Assembly (NCBI GenBank): GCA_000708835.1
Contig: DF236988.1
Coordinates: 62,644 to 126,643, forward strand
From: Klebsormidium nitens
Taxonomy: Eukaryota; Streptophyta; Klebsormidiophyceae; Klebsormidiales; Klebsormidiaceae
Direction of reading: 5' to 3'
Length of the DNA: 64,000 nt
Under the pieces are notes generated by a model. That model was not told where the DNA came from, did no database searches, and was given only the letters and a program-made list of their open reading frames with translations. The first letter of the stretch is position 1, and each line of letters opens with the position of its first letter. Made by a program: the position numbers and the translations under genes. Shown here one piece after another: positions 22,369-34,108 of this stretch.

Positions 22369-25300
22369 ATGGCCGCGGGAGCCGTCCAGGCGAGGAAAGT
22401 CCCCCTGGGGCAGGGCGGCCGCACTCAAATTTCTGATCACACTCAAACCTCCGATCTGTGGCCCAAACTGGGCAACACGGAAGGACAGTTTGACGACGCT
22501 CCCGAAGACGATGTGGCGCCGATGTCAACGGCGTCGAGAGAGCTGTACAGTGCGGAATTGAATTTGGAGGGGGAGGAGGGCAACGTTGGAAAGAAGCAAG
22601 AGGAGGTAGAACTAGACGAGGAAGAAGAGGAGGAGGACGAGGATGAAGAGGAAGAGGAGGTGCTGGAAGCCCTGGATTGGGTGGACCTTAGAGAAGGTAA
22701 GAGGAGCCGGTGTGATGGTAATGGTAGAGAAAGGTGGTATGGTAAATGCTGATTAGGAGCTGGGTTTGAAGCAATTTTCTATTGAAAAAGTGGTGAATAT
22801 GGTCTTTGAAAGGATGAAGATGTGACATCATGGGGCCAACCAATCAGTATGACCAGACGGAAAGAGTGGTGCAAAGCATGAGTCGCTGGGCAACAGGGGA
22901 ACAAGCCGCCTATGACTTTATTAGGGGCTGGTTGTAAGAATAGCGTCGATGGCGGTCGTTGAAAATTTACTCTTTCCAGCAAGTTAGGGTTAGGGTTAGT
23001 GCATTTTTGAGGGTGGCCGTATGATCAGCGGTTGAACGTCAGATACGCTCTATACGATTGGCATTCTTATGTTGCTTGATTTGTGGTTTCGGCATTGCCT
23101 ATTTGTTTTTTGTCGCCATACCACTCACACGTGTGCTGTCTTCTTGGCAGATTTGGAAAGTAGGCCCCTTCACCATCTCATATAGCAGCTCCTTTCTTCC
23201 CTCTTCAAAGTTGATACGACGTTCATGCATTAGCACCAAAACTTCAGTTTTTCTCCTGCAAGTGGTGTAAAGCAAAAAATCCTAGCCAATCCTGTTTTTC
23301 ATGTCCACAATTCTATCCGCAGTTTCAAGTCGTGAGCTTCTTTTTGTCAGTTCTCATGAGGATAGACTGGATTGATCTTTGGACCCGCTGAAACAAGCTT
23401 GAATTCTGCGCTGCAGATCTTGAGTCCCGTGGGAGCGCTCACGGACTTGGCAGCTTCTCTGGGGTGCACAGGCGGCCAAACGCATTCGGGGGGGTCCACA
23501 ACACTGGCAATCGTACCCCCTCAGATGGAACCGGTAGCTTGCAGCCCCGGGGGGTGCGGCAGCAGCACAAGTTCATCGGAAGGATCAATCCAGGACAGCT
23601 GGTGGGTTTTTATTATTTGGTTATAATACGAGTTGTGCAGTTTGACTTTGTGAGAAGCTGAGGTAGCTAGCAAGCCCAACAGGTCCAAGGTACAGCTGTG
23701 TCAAACTATGAAGTGCCCAATGCTGAGGCGAGTCGTTGAGATGCGTCAGCCGCCATAACATAACGTGGGCTGCTCGCATGGGGGCCGCTGATTTTTTGCT
23801 GCTTGAACGTCATGGGACAGGCGGCAGCTTACTGATGGTTTGTCAGACTGCAGCTTACCTACTTCAGAGCATTAAGAAAGTGGTTTTGATGAATGGTCCT
23901 ATGTTTTGATCTAGAAGAAGGATGGTGCGATTGCAGTTGATGATATCGACGGTCTGACTCTGGACAGAAGTTGCCGATGTCTCACTCAACGAACGCTTGG
24001 ATTCTGGACCCTTGAAGTCTCTGCTTCTGGAACCACAGGACATGGATGTCGCACCTTCTATGTCCAACTCGGTGGCCACCTCGATCAAGGAGAACGCGCG
24101 CAAGGAGGCGGCCGGGCGCATCCGGTCAACAGAGAAAGCTGACAGGGCGACTGTCGAGCAGGTGGGCGGACTTTTCCATTCACTGCTCTCCTTCTTAAGC
24201 GCTGGAATCATCTGCAGCTATTTGGAACAGAGCTCTTGGGCACATCTAAGACTGATTGGATTGACAGACGTTTCGGTTTTGCTGCTCTTAATGTGAAGAG
24301 TCGGACCGATTGCAAACGTCAAACACGGAGCCTTTGTGCACAGTTTGGTTGGCGATTTCCAAGAAACTTCACCCCCGTATTGGTTTGTCGTTCTCCTGGC
24401 AGGCGCTCGACCCCCGCACCCGGATGGTCCTTTTTAAGATGCTCAACCGGGGTGTGTTTCAAGAGATCAACGGCTGCATCTCCACTGGAAAAGAGGTGAG
24501 GAAAGGGACTAGGGTACAGTTTACTATGGAACTCGCTACAGCATGAGATTTTGCAGCAAAGTTGCACATGGACTCCTTTCTTCTATGCTCTTTCGAGACA
24601 CTGAAAAGGAAAAGCTTCGGTGCAAGAGTGAGAAATAAAGACGTTCGCCTCAACAACAGAAACCGTTGTGAGGTCAATCACATGGTTGCTGGACCGCGTT
24701 TTATGTCGAATAGTAATATTGCTGGCCAGGCTTTGCTGATCTCCTTTCTGTCCTCGTCTTTGAAGCCTTGGTTTGTGCGATACATTCAATTGGAGGCAGG
24801 CCTGAGCCGTGGATGCTTCTTGACTTGCCGGGGTTCAGGCAACATTTGAAGCTGCCATCCCGGCATTTTGAGAGCGACGTCTCTTCCCCTCTTCTGAGGC
24901 TCTTCGCCTCCTTCTCGTTCAGCTATTGGTGACTGAAAGGGGCGCCCTCGTTGTGAGGTGCGAACGACGGAGATCTTTGAGCGGCACAGGTGTCCTACGT
25001 CGCTGATTTGTGCCTTACGCTCTGCAGGCGAATGTGTACCATGCAGCGACAGAGAGCGGGAGCGAGATCGCGATCAAGGTCTACAAGACGTCCATCCTCG
25101 TCTTCAAGTAAGCGCGCCGCCATCCTCAAAAGAGCTTTTCTTGTTCGGACGTTGCGTGCCTTTTTTAAAGGGCCTTGACAAATGCCGTACTCTTTACTAG
25201 AGTGCTTGACCGCGAGGAGTCGAAATTCGCTTCTCGAGTCTTCGCCGTGACTTTGTTCTTCCTGGTCACAATTCTCAAATAGTGACTGTGACTGGCAGTT

Positions 25301-28300
25301 CTTCACAACTGAGCTGTTGACGCCATGACCAACGGTTTTGTTTCCAGCAGAACCTTCAGCGGTGGGCACAATTGTCAGGTCACTGGTGAGCCGATGAAGT
25401 AGCAATCTCTATCTCTTTTTGAAACGGTACTCCGAGATCAGGCGATCGGTTTGTCTTACTACATTGGCGGTGTTTATTTTGCAGGGACCGAGACCGGTAT
25501 GTGCAGGGTGATTTTCGGTTCCGTCACGGCTATAGCAAGAGCAACCCGCGCAAGATGGTCAAGACCTGGGCCGAGAAGGAGATGCGAAACCTCATGAGGT
25601 GAGCAGCCGTCCCTCTGACTGTCTGTAGAGCTGCTGCGTTCGGCTTTGTGGGATACAACAGTCTTCGAGTCGACTGATTAGCACACGTCTCTTCATTGTC
25701 CAGCGTCGGAGCACAACTCTTTCGCTGATGCCTTTGCACCGCACCATGAGCTCTTGGGATCGCGGTCCGTATTCAGTGGAGCTGGATGAGGCTCCAATGG
25801 TTCCAAACGCGTCCCCGCAGACCTCATTCTCTACGGGGAGTCGCTGGTATGCAAGCACCCCAGTTTTCACCAAGTCTACGGGAGCATTTCTGTGGCGTTC
25901 TATCCCAAGTGGCATTTTGATTGCTTTTCTAAAGGTTACAGTAGTGACATACGTGTTTTACTGACATAGTGTCTGCTGTACTCCCCCCAGATTGAACAGC
26001 GCGGGCATTCGCTGCCCTCAGCCGCTCCTGCTGCGGCTCCACGTCTTAGTGATGACGTTCATTGGAACCAACAGCTGGGCCGCGCCGCGCCTCAAAGATG
26101 CGGCGCTCTCCGCCGAGAAGCTGGGGGCGCTCTATGTCGAGGTACGTACCTTCCGGGCTGGAGTGAAACGGTGACATCATGTTCTTAGGTAGCGAGGCTT
26201 GTAATGCTTGACGAAAGGGAGGGTCAGAATCCTGACATGGTCAGTGTTCAACAAGGAGATGCTGGGTGGTTGAAGAACCTTGCAAAGCGTTTCCATTTTC
26301 CAGCTCCGTGAACCGGATACAAACGTCACGCATTATAGTGCTCAAGGATAATTGAGATGCTCTTCGACACGGTCCACTAGAAGCTGACGCAATCGCAAGA
26401 AGAATAGGAAAGAGCGAGATGACAAGAAAGTGCGCTGCTGCTGACAATCTTCTTGACAACCGTTTCGTTCAGGCTACGTAGCTTCATCTTTCTGAAACGG
26501 GCAGTTTCGCTTCATAAAGGCGCGTTTGAGAACTTTCGCCTCTGCTTTTTTTCGCTAAGCGGCAGCCCCTCTTCGTTCACCGCGGTGCGCTTCAGAGTTT
26601 CCTTTTCACTCGTCTGTTCCACAATTGGTCGCCGGTCTGTCCGCCTGATTTTGATTGATTCCACCCTCTCTGTGGCCTCGTTTTCTTTTCCGGCCACGCG
26701 CTCTCCCCTTCAATGTTATGGATCACTGGCTTTTCCGTCTGGTTTTGTTTGAGTCGCTCCCCCGCTATTTCGTCTCCCAACACCCAGCATTTTTGCGTTG
26801 TCTCCGCAGTGCCTGCTCGCGATGCGCACCATGTACACCAAGTGTCACCTGGTACACGGCGACCTGAGCGAGTACAACATCCTGTACTTCGAGGTACGCA
26901 TTCACACCGGGCGGAGGGGTCTGCCTGCGCCGCATGATGACGCAGTCTTGCAGTGCATGATGACGCAATGACGGCCGATTTTTCTTTGTCCAAACAGTGC
27001 TTAAGAATCCGCTTTCTGGTGTGACTCAGGCGTGGATGTAAGTCTGTGCCAGCCTGCTAGGCGGAGATGTAAACAGGCGCTAGAGATAGGAAGACGGGGT
27101 GTGAACAGGCGCTCGTCTGTCTTCGCAGGGCCACTTGTACATCATCGACGTGTCGCAGTCGGTGGACCTGGACCACCCCCGCGCGCTCGACTTCTTGCGG
27201 GAGGATTGCCTGCACGTCACGGTGAGTTGCGCGGCAGTTTCTTTTTCGACACTTAAAGAGCGACCTGCTTCGACATCGTCACGCTAGACTGCTTGGGATA
27301 TTTGGATCTGTCGAAGGTTGTCCTTGATTTCAAGGAAGCTCTGAATCCTATAGTTGTCAAATCAGGGATTGTTTGCGCTAGGAATATAGTGGGTATGTTA
27401 CCAGCGGAGAGCTGTTGAGTGGTTACGGTGCGGAGCAGGTGCTGTTGAGGATTCGGGTCATAGTTGTCGGTTAAGGAGCTTCCTACCGTAAAGCCTTGTT
27501 GTCCTCAATCCGGATTTATCTGGTCCGCATCATACAAACCTTTCCGCAACTCTGAGAACAACTGACCTTTCCTCTAAGGAATGAGGCCTTCCGCAGCTGA
27601 GTCGCCTCCCGCTGTGCCCCTCGCTATGGGCTCTTCCTCGGACATTCTGTCGTGACGTCAGCGAGCGGCCGCGTCTTTTAATACCCTTTCCGGGGCTTGC
27701 AGGACTTTTTCCGGCGGAGCGGGGTTGCCACGATGAGCGTGCGCGAGCTCTTTGACTTCGTGACAGACCCGACATTGCAGGACGACAAAGTCGATGACTA
27801 TCTGGATGCGGTGAGTTTTGCAGCCAAATATGTTTGCAGCTGTAGGGCTGCAAAGGCCTGAAGTGCTGTGTGCTTTTATTGGGGTGACGGGCGTTGAATT
27901 GTTGTGGTTTTTGATTTTGGCTTTGAGGGTGTCAGATGTGGTATTATTCTTCGAGTACTGCGCCTCCATGGTTTCACCGGTGGTGAAGAACCCGTACTAT
28001 CTCCATTTTTGGAAAGCCCTGCCACAGTCTTTCAAGAGGCCACTCTGCGGTGTATTAGGTGCAAAAGGCTTGGGTAAAGCGAGCCGGCCTTGGTTATTAC
28101 GAGCTTCGCGTTGTTCTCTTCGGCAGAGTCATCGTAGCCTCGTTCTCACAATGTTGGTGCTAATTGCTTGCTTCTAACGGTTGAATGATCAATGTGCTGA
28201 CAGATGCAAGAGCGGATCAAGAACCGGCCGGCGGATCAGACCGGGGAGGAGCAGGTAGCGGAAGCAGTCTTTGTCCAGGTAAGACATCTGCAAGCGGCTT

Positions 28301-29381
28301 GGCGTTCCCTCTGCTCTAAATCTTTGATTCTGGTTGCATCGCCTCCGGAATAACAGTACGTCACAGATTGCGGCTATCTGGCAGAGCCCAAAGGAAGACT
28401 TTTCTGTTCTGGTTGATTCCCTATTCTTTGTACACGTGAGCATCTGTCCATCGTCACCAGGGTTTGCGGGTTGCGAGTTTGCAGCGAGTGACTAGGTGTC
28501 TTGTCAGCGGATTGCGTTAGCAGGCTCGTCTCTGTGTCTGACGTGCCCTTTTCCCCCCCAAGTTTTGCACCCCCTCGCAGCACGATACAGTCCGGCGACA
28601 ATCGGTTTATCATGTTTGTCCCCCGTGATTGGTGCGGCTTGGGTCATATTCTACCTTTTCTGGCGTTTGTGGGCGAATCGCCGAAAACGGTGCTGCAACG
28701 AACTTGAGTTTTACCACCACCTTTTTAAGGAATCGCAACCGTTGTTGCCGACTGCCATATCCCTGCCACGACCATTGCAGTCGACGAGTTTGCGTCTCTT
28801 TGAGCTGACCGCCCCGGTCGGCTTCTTCGCTGCAGTCCTTCATCCCAAAAAGGTTGGACGAGGTCGCCAACTTTGAGCGGGACGCGGACCGAATAACGTC
28901 GGGAAAAGACACCGAGGGCATCTACTATCAGAACATTACCGGTATGAAGGATGACTTGTCGGGGGTACGGGAAACGCCCACATTGCTGACGAGCAAAGCG
29001 AGAGGGACAGAAGAAACGGCAGCCATACGGGATGGCAGCGGCCGGCAATCTGAGGCGGCAGCCGCTGCTGAGAGTAGAAGCGGAAATTCAGAGGGGGGAG
29101 AATCGGATAGGATGGACAAGGGGGGGGAGGAAAGGCACAGTGAGCAGGGGGGGGAGAGTGACTCGGATACGAGTGGAAGCAGTGAGTCGGAAAGTGACGG
29201 GGAGGGGAGCGACGGGTTAGAAAAGGAGGGGAAAGATAGGGACGCCGAAAGGGCGGCGCGGAAAGAGCATAAGCGGAAAGTGAAGGAGGAGAAGCGGGAG
29301 CAGCGGAAGGTAAAGGTGCCGAAGGCGCTCAAAAAGAAGAAGATGAAAAAGGCCAAGGAGAAGGGCAGGACCAAGAAGTAG
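22369..29381 (+). CDS. RIO1: Atypical serine/threonine kinase RIO1 (40S ribosome maturation)
   Basis: RIO1 is an atypical kinase/ATPase acting in late cytoplasmic maturation of the 40S subunit. Twelve exons with consistent phase: 22369-22696, 23417-23601, 24039-24161, 24403-24495, 25028-25107, 25485-25598, 25991-26141, 26810-26893, 27129-27221, 27703-27810, 28204-28278, 28836-29381; about 659 aa. The N-terminus is acidic (a long Glu/Asp run at about 80-100). Family landmarks are [31 protein letters not shown], the ATP-loop region STGKEANVYHA, the catalytic lysine in [20 protein letters not shown], the catalytic loop [13 protein letters not shown], the metal-binding [25 protein letters not shown] and [12 protein letters not shown]. 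The C-terminus is Ser/Asp/Glu-rich and ends in a very basic Lys-rich tail. The exon 3 acceptor at 24038 was chosen by phase; one further upstream would add residues but breaks phase. Confidence 0.95.
22984..22999 (+). repeat. Short telomere-like repeat in RIO1 intron 1
   Basis: TTAGGGTTAGGGTTAG, two and two-thirds copies of TTAGGG, sits in the first intron. In plants, telo-box sequences (AAACCCTA) near the start of ribosome-related genes are a known regulatory element. Whether this copy acts that way is inference. Confidence 0.6.
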
Positions 29382-30806
29382 CTTCAATTGCTGTCTCGCA
29401 TGTCTTGAAGAAACGTTAGGCTTGGAAAGTGGTCGCGAAATTTATCAAGTGCGCCCGCACATCTTCGTGCTGAAGATCCCCTCAGTGCCCTCGTGTTTCA
29501 GTCGCATGCCAGCTGGCTGTTCACGTGTCCATCTCATAAGACGAAAACGTCAAATTACGAACATGGGCTTAGCTAGGGTCATGGCCCGTGTGAAATGTAC
29601 GGGCCGCGACCGCGCATGCATCGAGCCAAGGAGTTCGACTGCTTGCACTCGTCGAGAATCACTCACTGGCGGAAGCGCACAGATCAGCGACCCCAAATCA
29701 CTTCAAATCGTTCAAACATAAGGGGCCCGGTCGATTCAAAGAGCCTGTTGAGTGAGCGTTCTATAGTAGACGTGCAATAAGGGCAATGCCTGATACATAC
29801 AGATTTTGAAGCATGTGTACGGCGTGTGCGTAATCATGAATTGAAGAATCCGCTCCTGTGGCTGGCCTCATTCGAGGCATGGACTGCATATTTCAGCAGG
29901 CATGCAGCATGGCTGTTCCCTTTTAAGTGCAATGATACTTCTGAAATTCCCATATATCTCTGCATACGTACAGCGGCCGTACAGGCACAAAAGTGAACCG
30001 ACTTTAAGGTCTTAACTGCCTTGACAATGCACGCGTATATATGCACGCAACTTTGAGCTACCTGAATTTTGTGCAGCATACGTGGTCTAGAAACGGTCGA
30101 CAGCTTCGACAAAGCAAGCTGAACGTGGCGGCTGGGGCAGGCGCGAGCGGCCGCTCCCTGCATATATGATGTACTAGAGCGATCGCAAATCCTGTATGAG
30201 ATGCGTTCAGCTTCGACGGTTGTGCGTGCAATCTGTTAGTACATGGTAAATACGAAGGGGACATGGTCTTCGTTCGAAGGAGATTGCCGATGAAAATCAA
30301 GAGCTGGCCCGAACTGCGTCACCAGAGGCAATCGGTAGCACAATTTGATGGCGGGAATGGCAAAGTCGAGGACAGAGCCAAGGTTAGACGAGCGCTGTAA
30401 AATGGATGTTGCAAGGCTACTCGAGATCAGGAGTTGACCGTTCCATTGCGCCTCTCCATACCCCAGTCTTCCGGCCGGCTTATCCTTGACGGCCCCCGAC
30501 TATCTCTGGTATCTACTCACTACTTTGACAACCAGCCAACTCGAGTAAAAACGTTTGCTTTCTCCACCCTTCCTCGACAGTCTGAATTTACTTTCTCACA
30601 ATTTCTCTCCAAAAGTACTGGACGCTGCTCCGGAGCTCTTACCAAAATCAGACCTCAATGTCATCTCGACGCCCTTCGAACGAGCAAACCCATCGAGCCT
30701 CCGTCTACGAAAACCGAGTCCTGGATATCTTCCCAAGCGCCTACATCCCGCTCGCGACAAGTAACCTAACACCTTCGGAGCCTCTTTCATCCGCAAAAAC
30801 GAAAGT
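29382..30806. other. Intergenic stretch after RIO1
   Basis: This holds the 3' flanks of the convergent RIO1 gene and the small secreted-protein gene. No open frame has recognisable content and no structured repeat is visible. Confidence 0.5.
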
Positions 30807-31379
30807 CTAGATTGCTGCCGCGGCCTTGGGAGCAGGGGCCGGGGTATACGCCTTGATCGCCTTTCCCAGCAGATACTCCAGCTGCCTCTTGAGAGCTTTG
30901 CTGGGCAGCCCCAAAAACTTGGGCTCGAGCGCGGCCGCGTATTTGCCCACCGCCGATAGCGTATCCTCCAGCACCCACACGATCGGCTGGTCGTACCCGT
31001 CGCCCACGAAGAGCGCCGTCTTCGCGGCGAGTTCCGCCGACACGTCCTTCTGCGCGCGCACGATCGCCTTCAAGTTGCCCTCGATCTCCGCTTGCTCTTC
31101 GTCGGTGAGGGGGTTCAGGCGGGGGGTGGGAATCGGCTCCAGGTCGATCGTGCCCACGTTATACTTCTCGTGGACGTCCGCGAGAAGGCCGAACACGAGC
31201 GGCGCCTTCTCGGCGACGTTGGACTCGTCGATGGTTTTGAGGAAGTCGGCCGCGGCGGAGGTGGCGGTAACGATCGCCTGGGAGTCGGCCTTGAGCGTTT
31301 CGGCGAGGTCGGCCGCGTTGACGGCGGAGACCGCCAGGAGCGTCGCCAGGTAGAGGAACGAGGTCAATTTGGGAGCCAT
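30807..31379 (-). CDS. Small secreted alanine-rich helical protein, 190 aa
   Basis: Single-exon gene starting at the ATG at 31379. The first 22 residues are a signal peptide (LTSFLYLATLLAVSAVNA, cleavage likely after NAA), so the product should be secreted or in the cell wall. The mature part has no cysteines and is rich in Ala, Leu, Lys and Glu. It looks mostly alpha-helical (for example EIEGNLKAIVRAQKDVSAEL and VLEDTLSAVGKYAAAL), with a Pro-rich linker IPTPRLNPLT in the middle and an Ala/Pro/Lys tail. Size, signal peptide and helical pattern recall fungal HsbA-type surface-binding cell-wall proteins. I see no diagnostic motif, so this is only a suggestion. Codon use is strongly GC-ending, which suggests high expression. 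Confidence 0.75.
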   Translation of the reverse strand: MAPKLTSFLYLATLLAVSAVNAADLAETLKADSQAIVTATSAAADFLKTIDESNVAEKAPLVFGLLADVHEKYNVGTIDLEPIPTPRLNPLTDEEQAEIEGNLKAIVRAQKDVSAELAAKTALFVGDGYDQPIVWVLEDTLSAVGKYAAALEPKFLGLPSKALKRQLEYLLGKAIKAYTPAPAPKAAAAI

Positions 31380-33899
31380 TGTGGCTGCAGAAAGGTGGGA
31401 AATTGTCGGAACTTGGAGTGAGATGTGAATGGATGATCATTCATTCTTTTTGATTCGTTTGGTTCTGATTCTGTTTGAATCTATCTGATTCGTTCATTCT
31501 GTTCATTCGGCGACTGACTGGTAGAGATTGGGGGCTGCAAGGAAGAAGGCAAAAAGTCGGAGCAAAGGCGAGAGACGTCACGACTCTATTTATTTGTTAA
31601 GTTACAATCAAGTACAGCCCTTCGCAAACAAATGCTCGAGAGCGCACCGGTAAATCCGATGAAGAAGCAAGAAGAAGATGGTTTGAGCGCCAAAGCTCGT
31701 GATTGGAGGGTGTTTGTCACCATGGGATTGGGCTCCACTTTTACAACGAAAACCTATGTTTTTGGCAATGTGACGCCCCAGCTCGCTTGCTAAAAGTGTC
31801 CTTCAATCCCTCCTGGTGGCCGCAATATGTTTCACTGCAGCAAGCTAGGTGGTTGCGTGCACCGCATCAAAACGCGTTTTGCATTCAGTCTGCTTTGACA
31901 CGACTTCAGGTTGTAAGATACGGATTGAAGAATGGCATCTGCTCTTTCCTCACAAAAGCTGTTGATATGGAGCCAGAATTGAGGATGTCCGTCCTTCCAC
32001 AAGCTGTTGACACGACGTAGTAGTGAGCATGTGAAAAGAACTTGAAGACTGGAGTGCTTGTTAATAAATCGCTCTTGTGTTTGCCTGGCAACACCCTTGC
32101 TTGGGAAATGTAGGTCTGATGGACCACCACGCTAAGTATCGTTCTAAAAATCCGAGCACAAATACCCTATTATCAAAAATCACAGAAATGCAGTGACAAT
32201 GACATATCATCAAAGTTCATTCATTGCTCACAATCCACTATCAATGATAGAGTTCACCTGATTCAAATCTGCTTCAAACCTTTGAACTTTCCTTCTCAGC
32301 TTTCATCAGGAAACAAATGGCATTCGATACAAGAATATTCAAAGTACGGGCTTTTCTCTTGAAGGAAAGTGGACAGCTTTTCCAGGCCAAACCCTGCAGC
32401 AAAAGGTTGCATTCTGTTGCTATGACGGAGATTGCAAGCTTAGACCTTTATCTGTTACGGATGGTAGTGCTGAATGACAGGCTTAGAGTTGCTGTGATTT
32501 ACCAGACTCAATTCTAGTTCCCTTAACTTCTTGAAGATCAAGGTTAGTCTGATTCAAATTTAAGCACACACGTCGTTTCAACTCTTTGAAGGCAGGAATC
32601 CGTGGAGAGAGCAACTTAGATGCATTCCCAATGAAGAGCCTCCAAAACCCAATGATAAACAAACCTAATGATAAACAATGATCTTGGCAACAATTACGTC
32701 TTTGATTGTGTGTCCATTTGTGGGCATTGTTTACAACTCTGATGGTGTCCAGGTTCGAGAGAGAAGCAATCTGATCAGAGGCTGCATTATATGTTCATAG
32801 TGTCGAGGAGATCGCACTGATGTACTAGGTTCCTGATGACACCATTGAATCAAAAGCATGTCACAACAAGCTGACCCTGTTCACAACATTAGCGTTGCTG
32901 AACATGACACATAAGTACACAGAAGAGAAGGACAGGAGAGACAGGAAGCAGGATAGAAGAAGCCAGAGATCTGCAGACAACGAAGAAACATGGAAAAAAA
33001 GAAACGTGCATGCAGAATTGGCGGATGGAAGGAAGTTCTCACTCTCTACTCTTGGAGCAAGTCGCAGCCTCTGCAAGCGAATGCTCACACTTACGCCTCC
33101 GCTCGGCTCTTCACGTTGCCGCTGGTTCAGCTCTCGACGTCTCTTGCGCAACTGGGTCCTCGCAAAGGCTTGAAGAATGTTTCTGTTGAGAGAAGCAACG
33201 AAGGACTTTCAAGCTACAAGCCCCTGATAAGAGAGTGCACTTTTGTGGGTCTGTAGGTTCTAGACTGGAGATTCCCTTGTTGCGCCCTTCGGAGTCTACT
33301 AGGTAGGTACTTACAGAGGTGCAGTTGGACGGCCGGAAATCAGACTGGGCATCAAGACGCTGAAGCCTGAAGATAAGGTAGGGAGTCCTACTGCCGGTAG
33401 GTACAATTCATAGGGTGCCAAAGTGCACTGGAATTGACGTGTCAGGTACCTGCATGCCTAATTACGGTATCTAGTACCTATCTACCGTATCTGTGGCCGA
33501 CTCTGGAGTACCAAGTACCTACCTGCATACCTACCTAGATCCTGTGGACCTGTGGACTCCAAGTTGAGGCTTGAATTTTGAAGTACCGGTACTAGTAAAA
33601 TCCAGAATTGGGTACCAGACCTTGCAGCTAGAAGGAAACGGTCGTGTTTTAGTGGCCGCGAAAGTCGATACCAGTACGCTAGCCCGCTGCAGTAGGCTGG
33701 CAGCTCAGGATGGACTCAGTAGGTAACGGCAACCGGGCGGTCCTGCCGTCCTAGGCGGCGACCGGTTTGTACTTCCGAGATCGAACGATCCCGCATGTCG
33801 TCAAAATAATCATTATCCCGATCGTTTCGGATACCGAATTCCGGAATCCGGCGGCAAGATCCGGCCTGGCGCCGGATGTCCGCTCTCCGCAGGACTTTT
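31380..33899. other. Intergenic stretch with AGGTACC-rich segment
   Basis: No gene is recognised. At 31440-31510 there is a run of GATTCGTT/TTCATTC-like short repeats, probably in the leader of the small secreted-protein gene. Between about 33300 and 33560 the motif GTAGGTAC / GGTACCT / GTACCTAC recurs many times on both strands, forming imperfect palindromes. Short frames at 32.9-33.2 kb are low-complexity and not supported. Confidence 0.5.
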
Positions 33900-34108
33900 C
33901 ACGTCCGCGGCCGCGGCCCGCAGCTATATTAGACGCGTCTTCGCGGGCGGCCGCGTCGAAATCCTGGCAGAAGCGTTCCGCTTCCGGTGAGTACTCTTCC
34001 GCGACGAGCTTAACTAATCGATCATCGACGGAAGGCACCCCAAGAACTTCAGAACTTTGTGCTGTCCCATGCTCTCCCCTGTCCTCTTTCTCTGGACAGC
34101 CTGCAGCC
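33900..34108 (+). promoter_or_regulatory. eL24 promoter and leader with a 5'-UTR intron
   Basis: A TATA-like CTATATTA lies near 33923. It is bracketed by CG-rich arms (CGCGGCCGCGGCCCGC before, GCGGGCGGCCGCG after) that form an imperfect inverted repeat. A leader intron is likely: donor CCG|GTGAGTAC at 33987, a strong pyrimidine tract (CTCTCCCCTGTCCTCTTTCTC), and acceptor CTGCAG at 34106, two bases before the start codon. Leader introns are common in ribosomal protein genes. Confidence 0.6.

Noticed and set aside
28928-29374. Long minus-strand frame opposite the end of RIO1
   Set aside because: It is the shadow of the Ser/Glu/Lys-rich RIO1 tail, giving a Ser/Phe/Leu-rich artefact.
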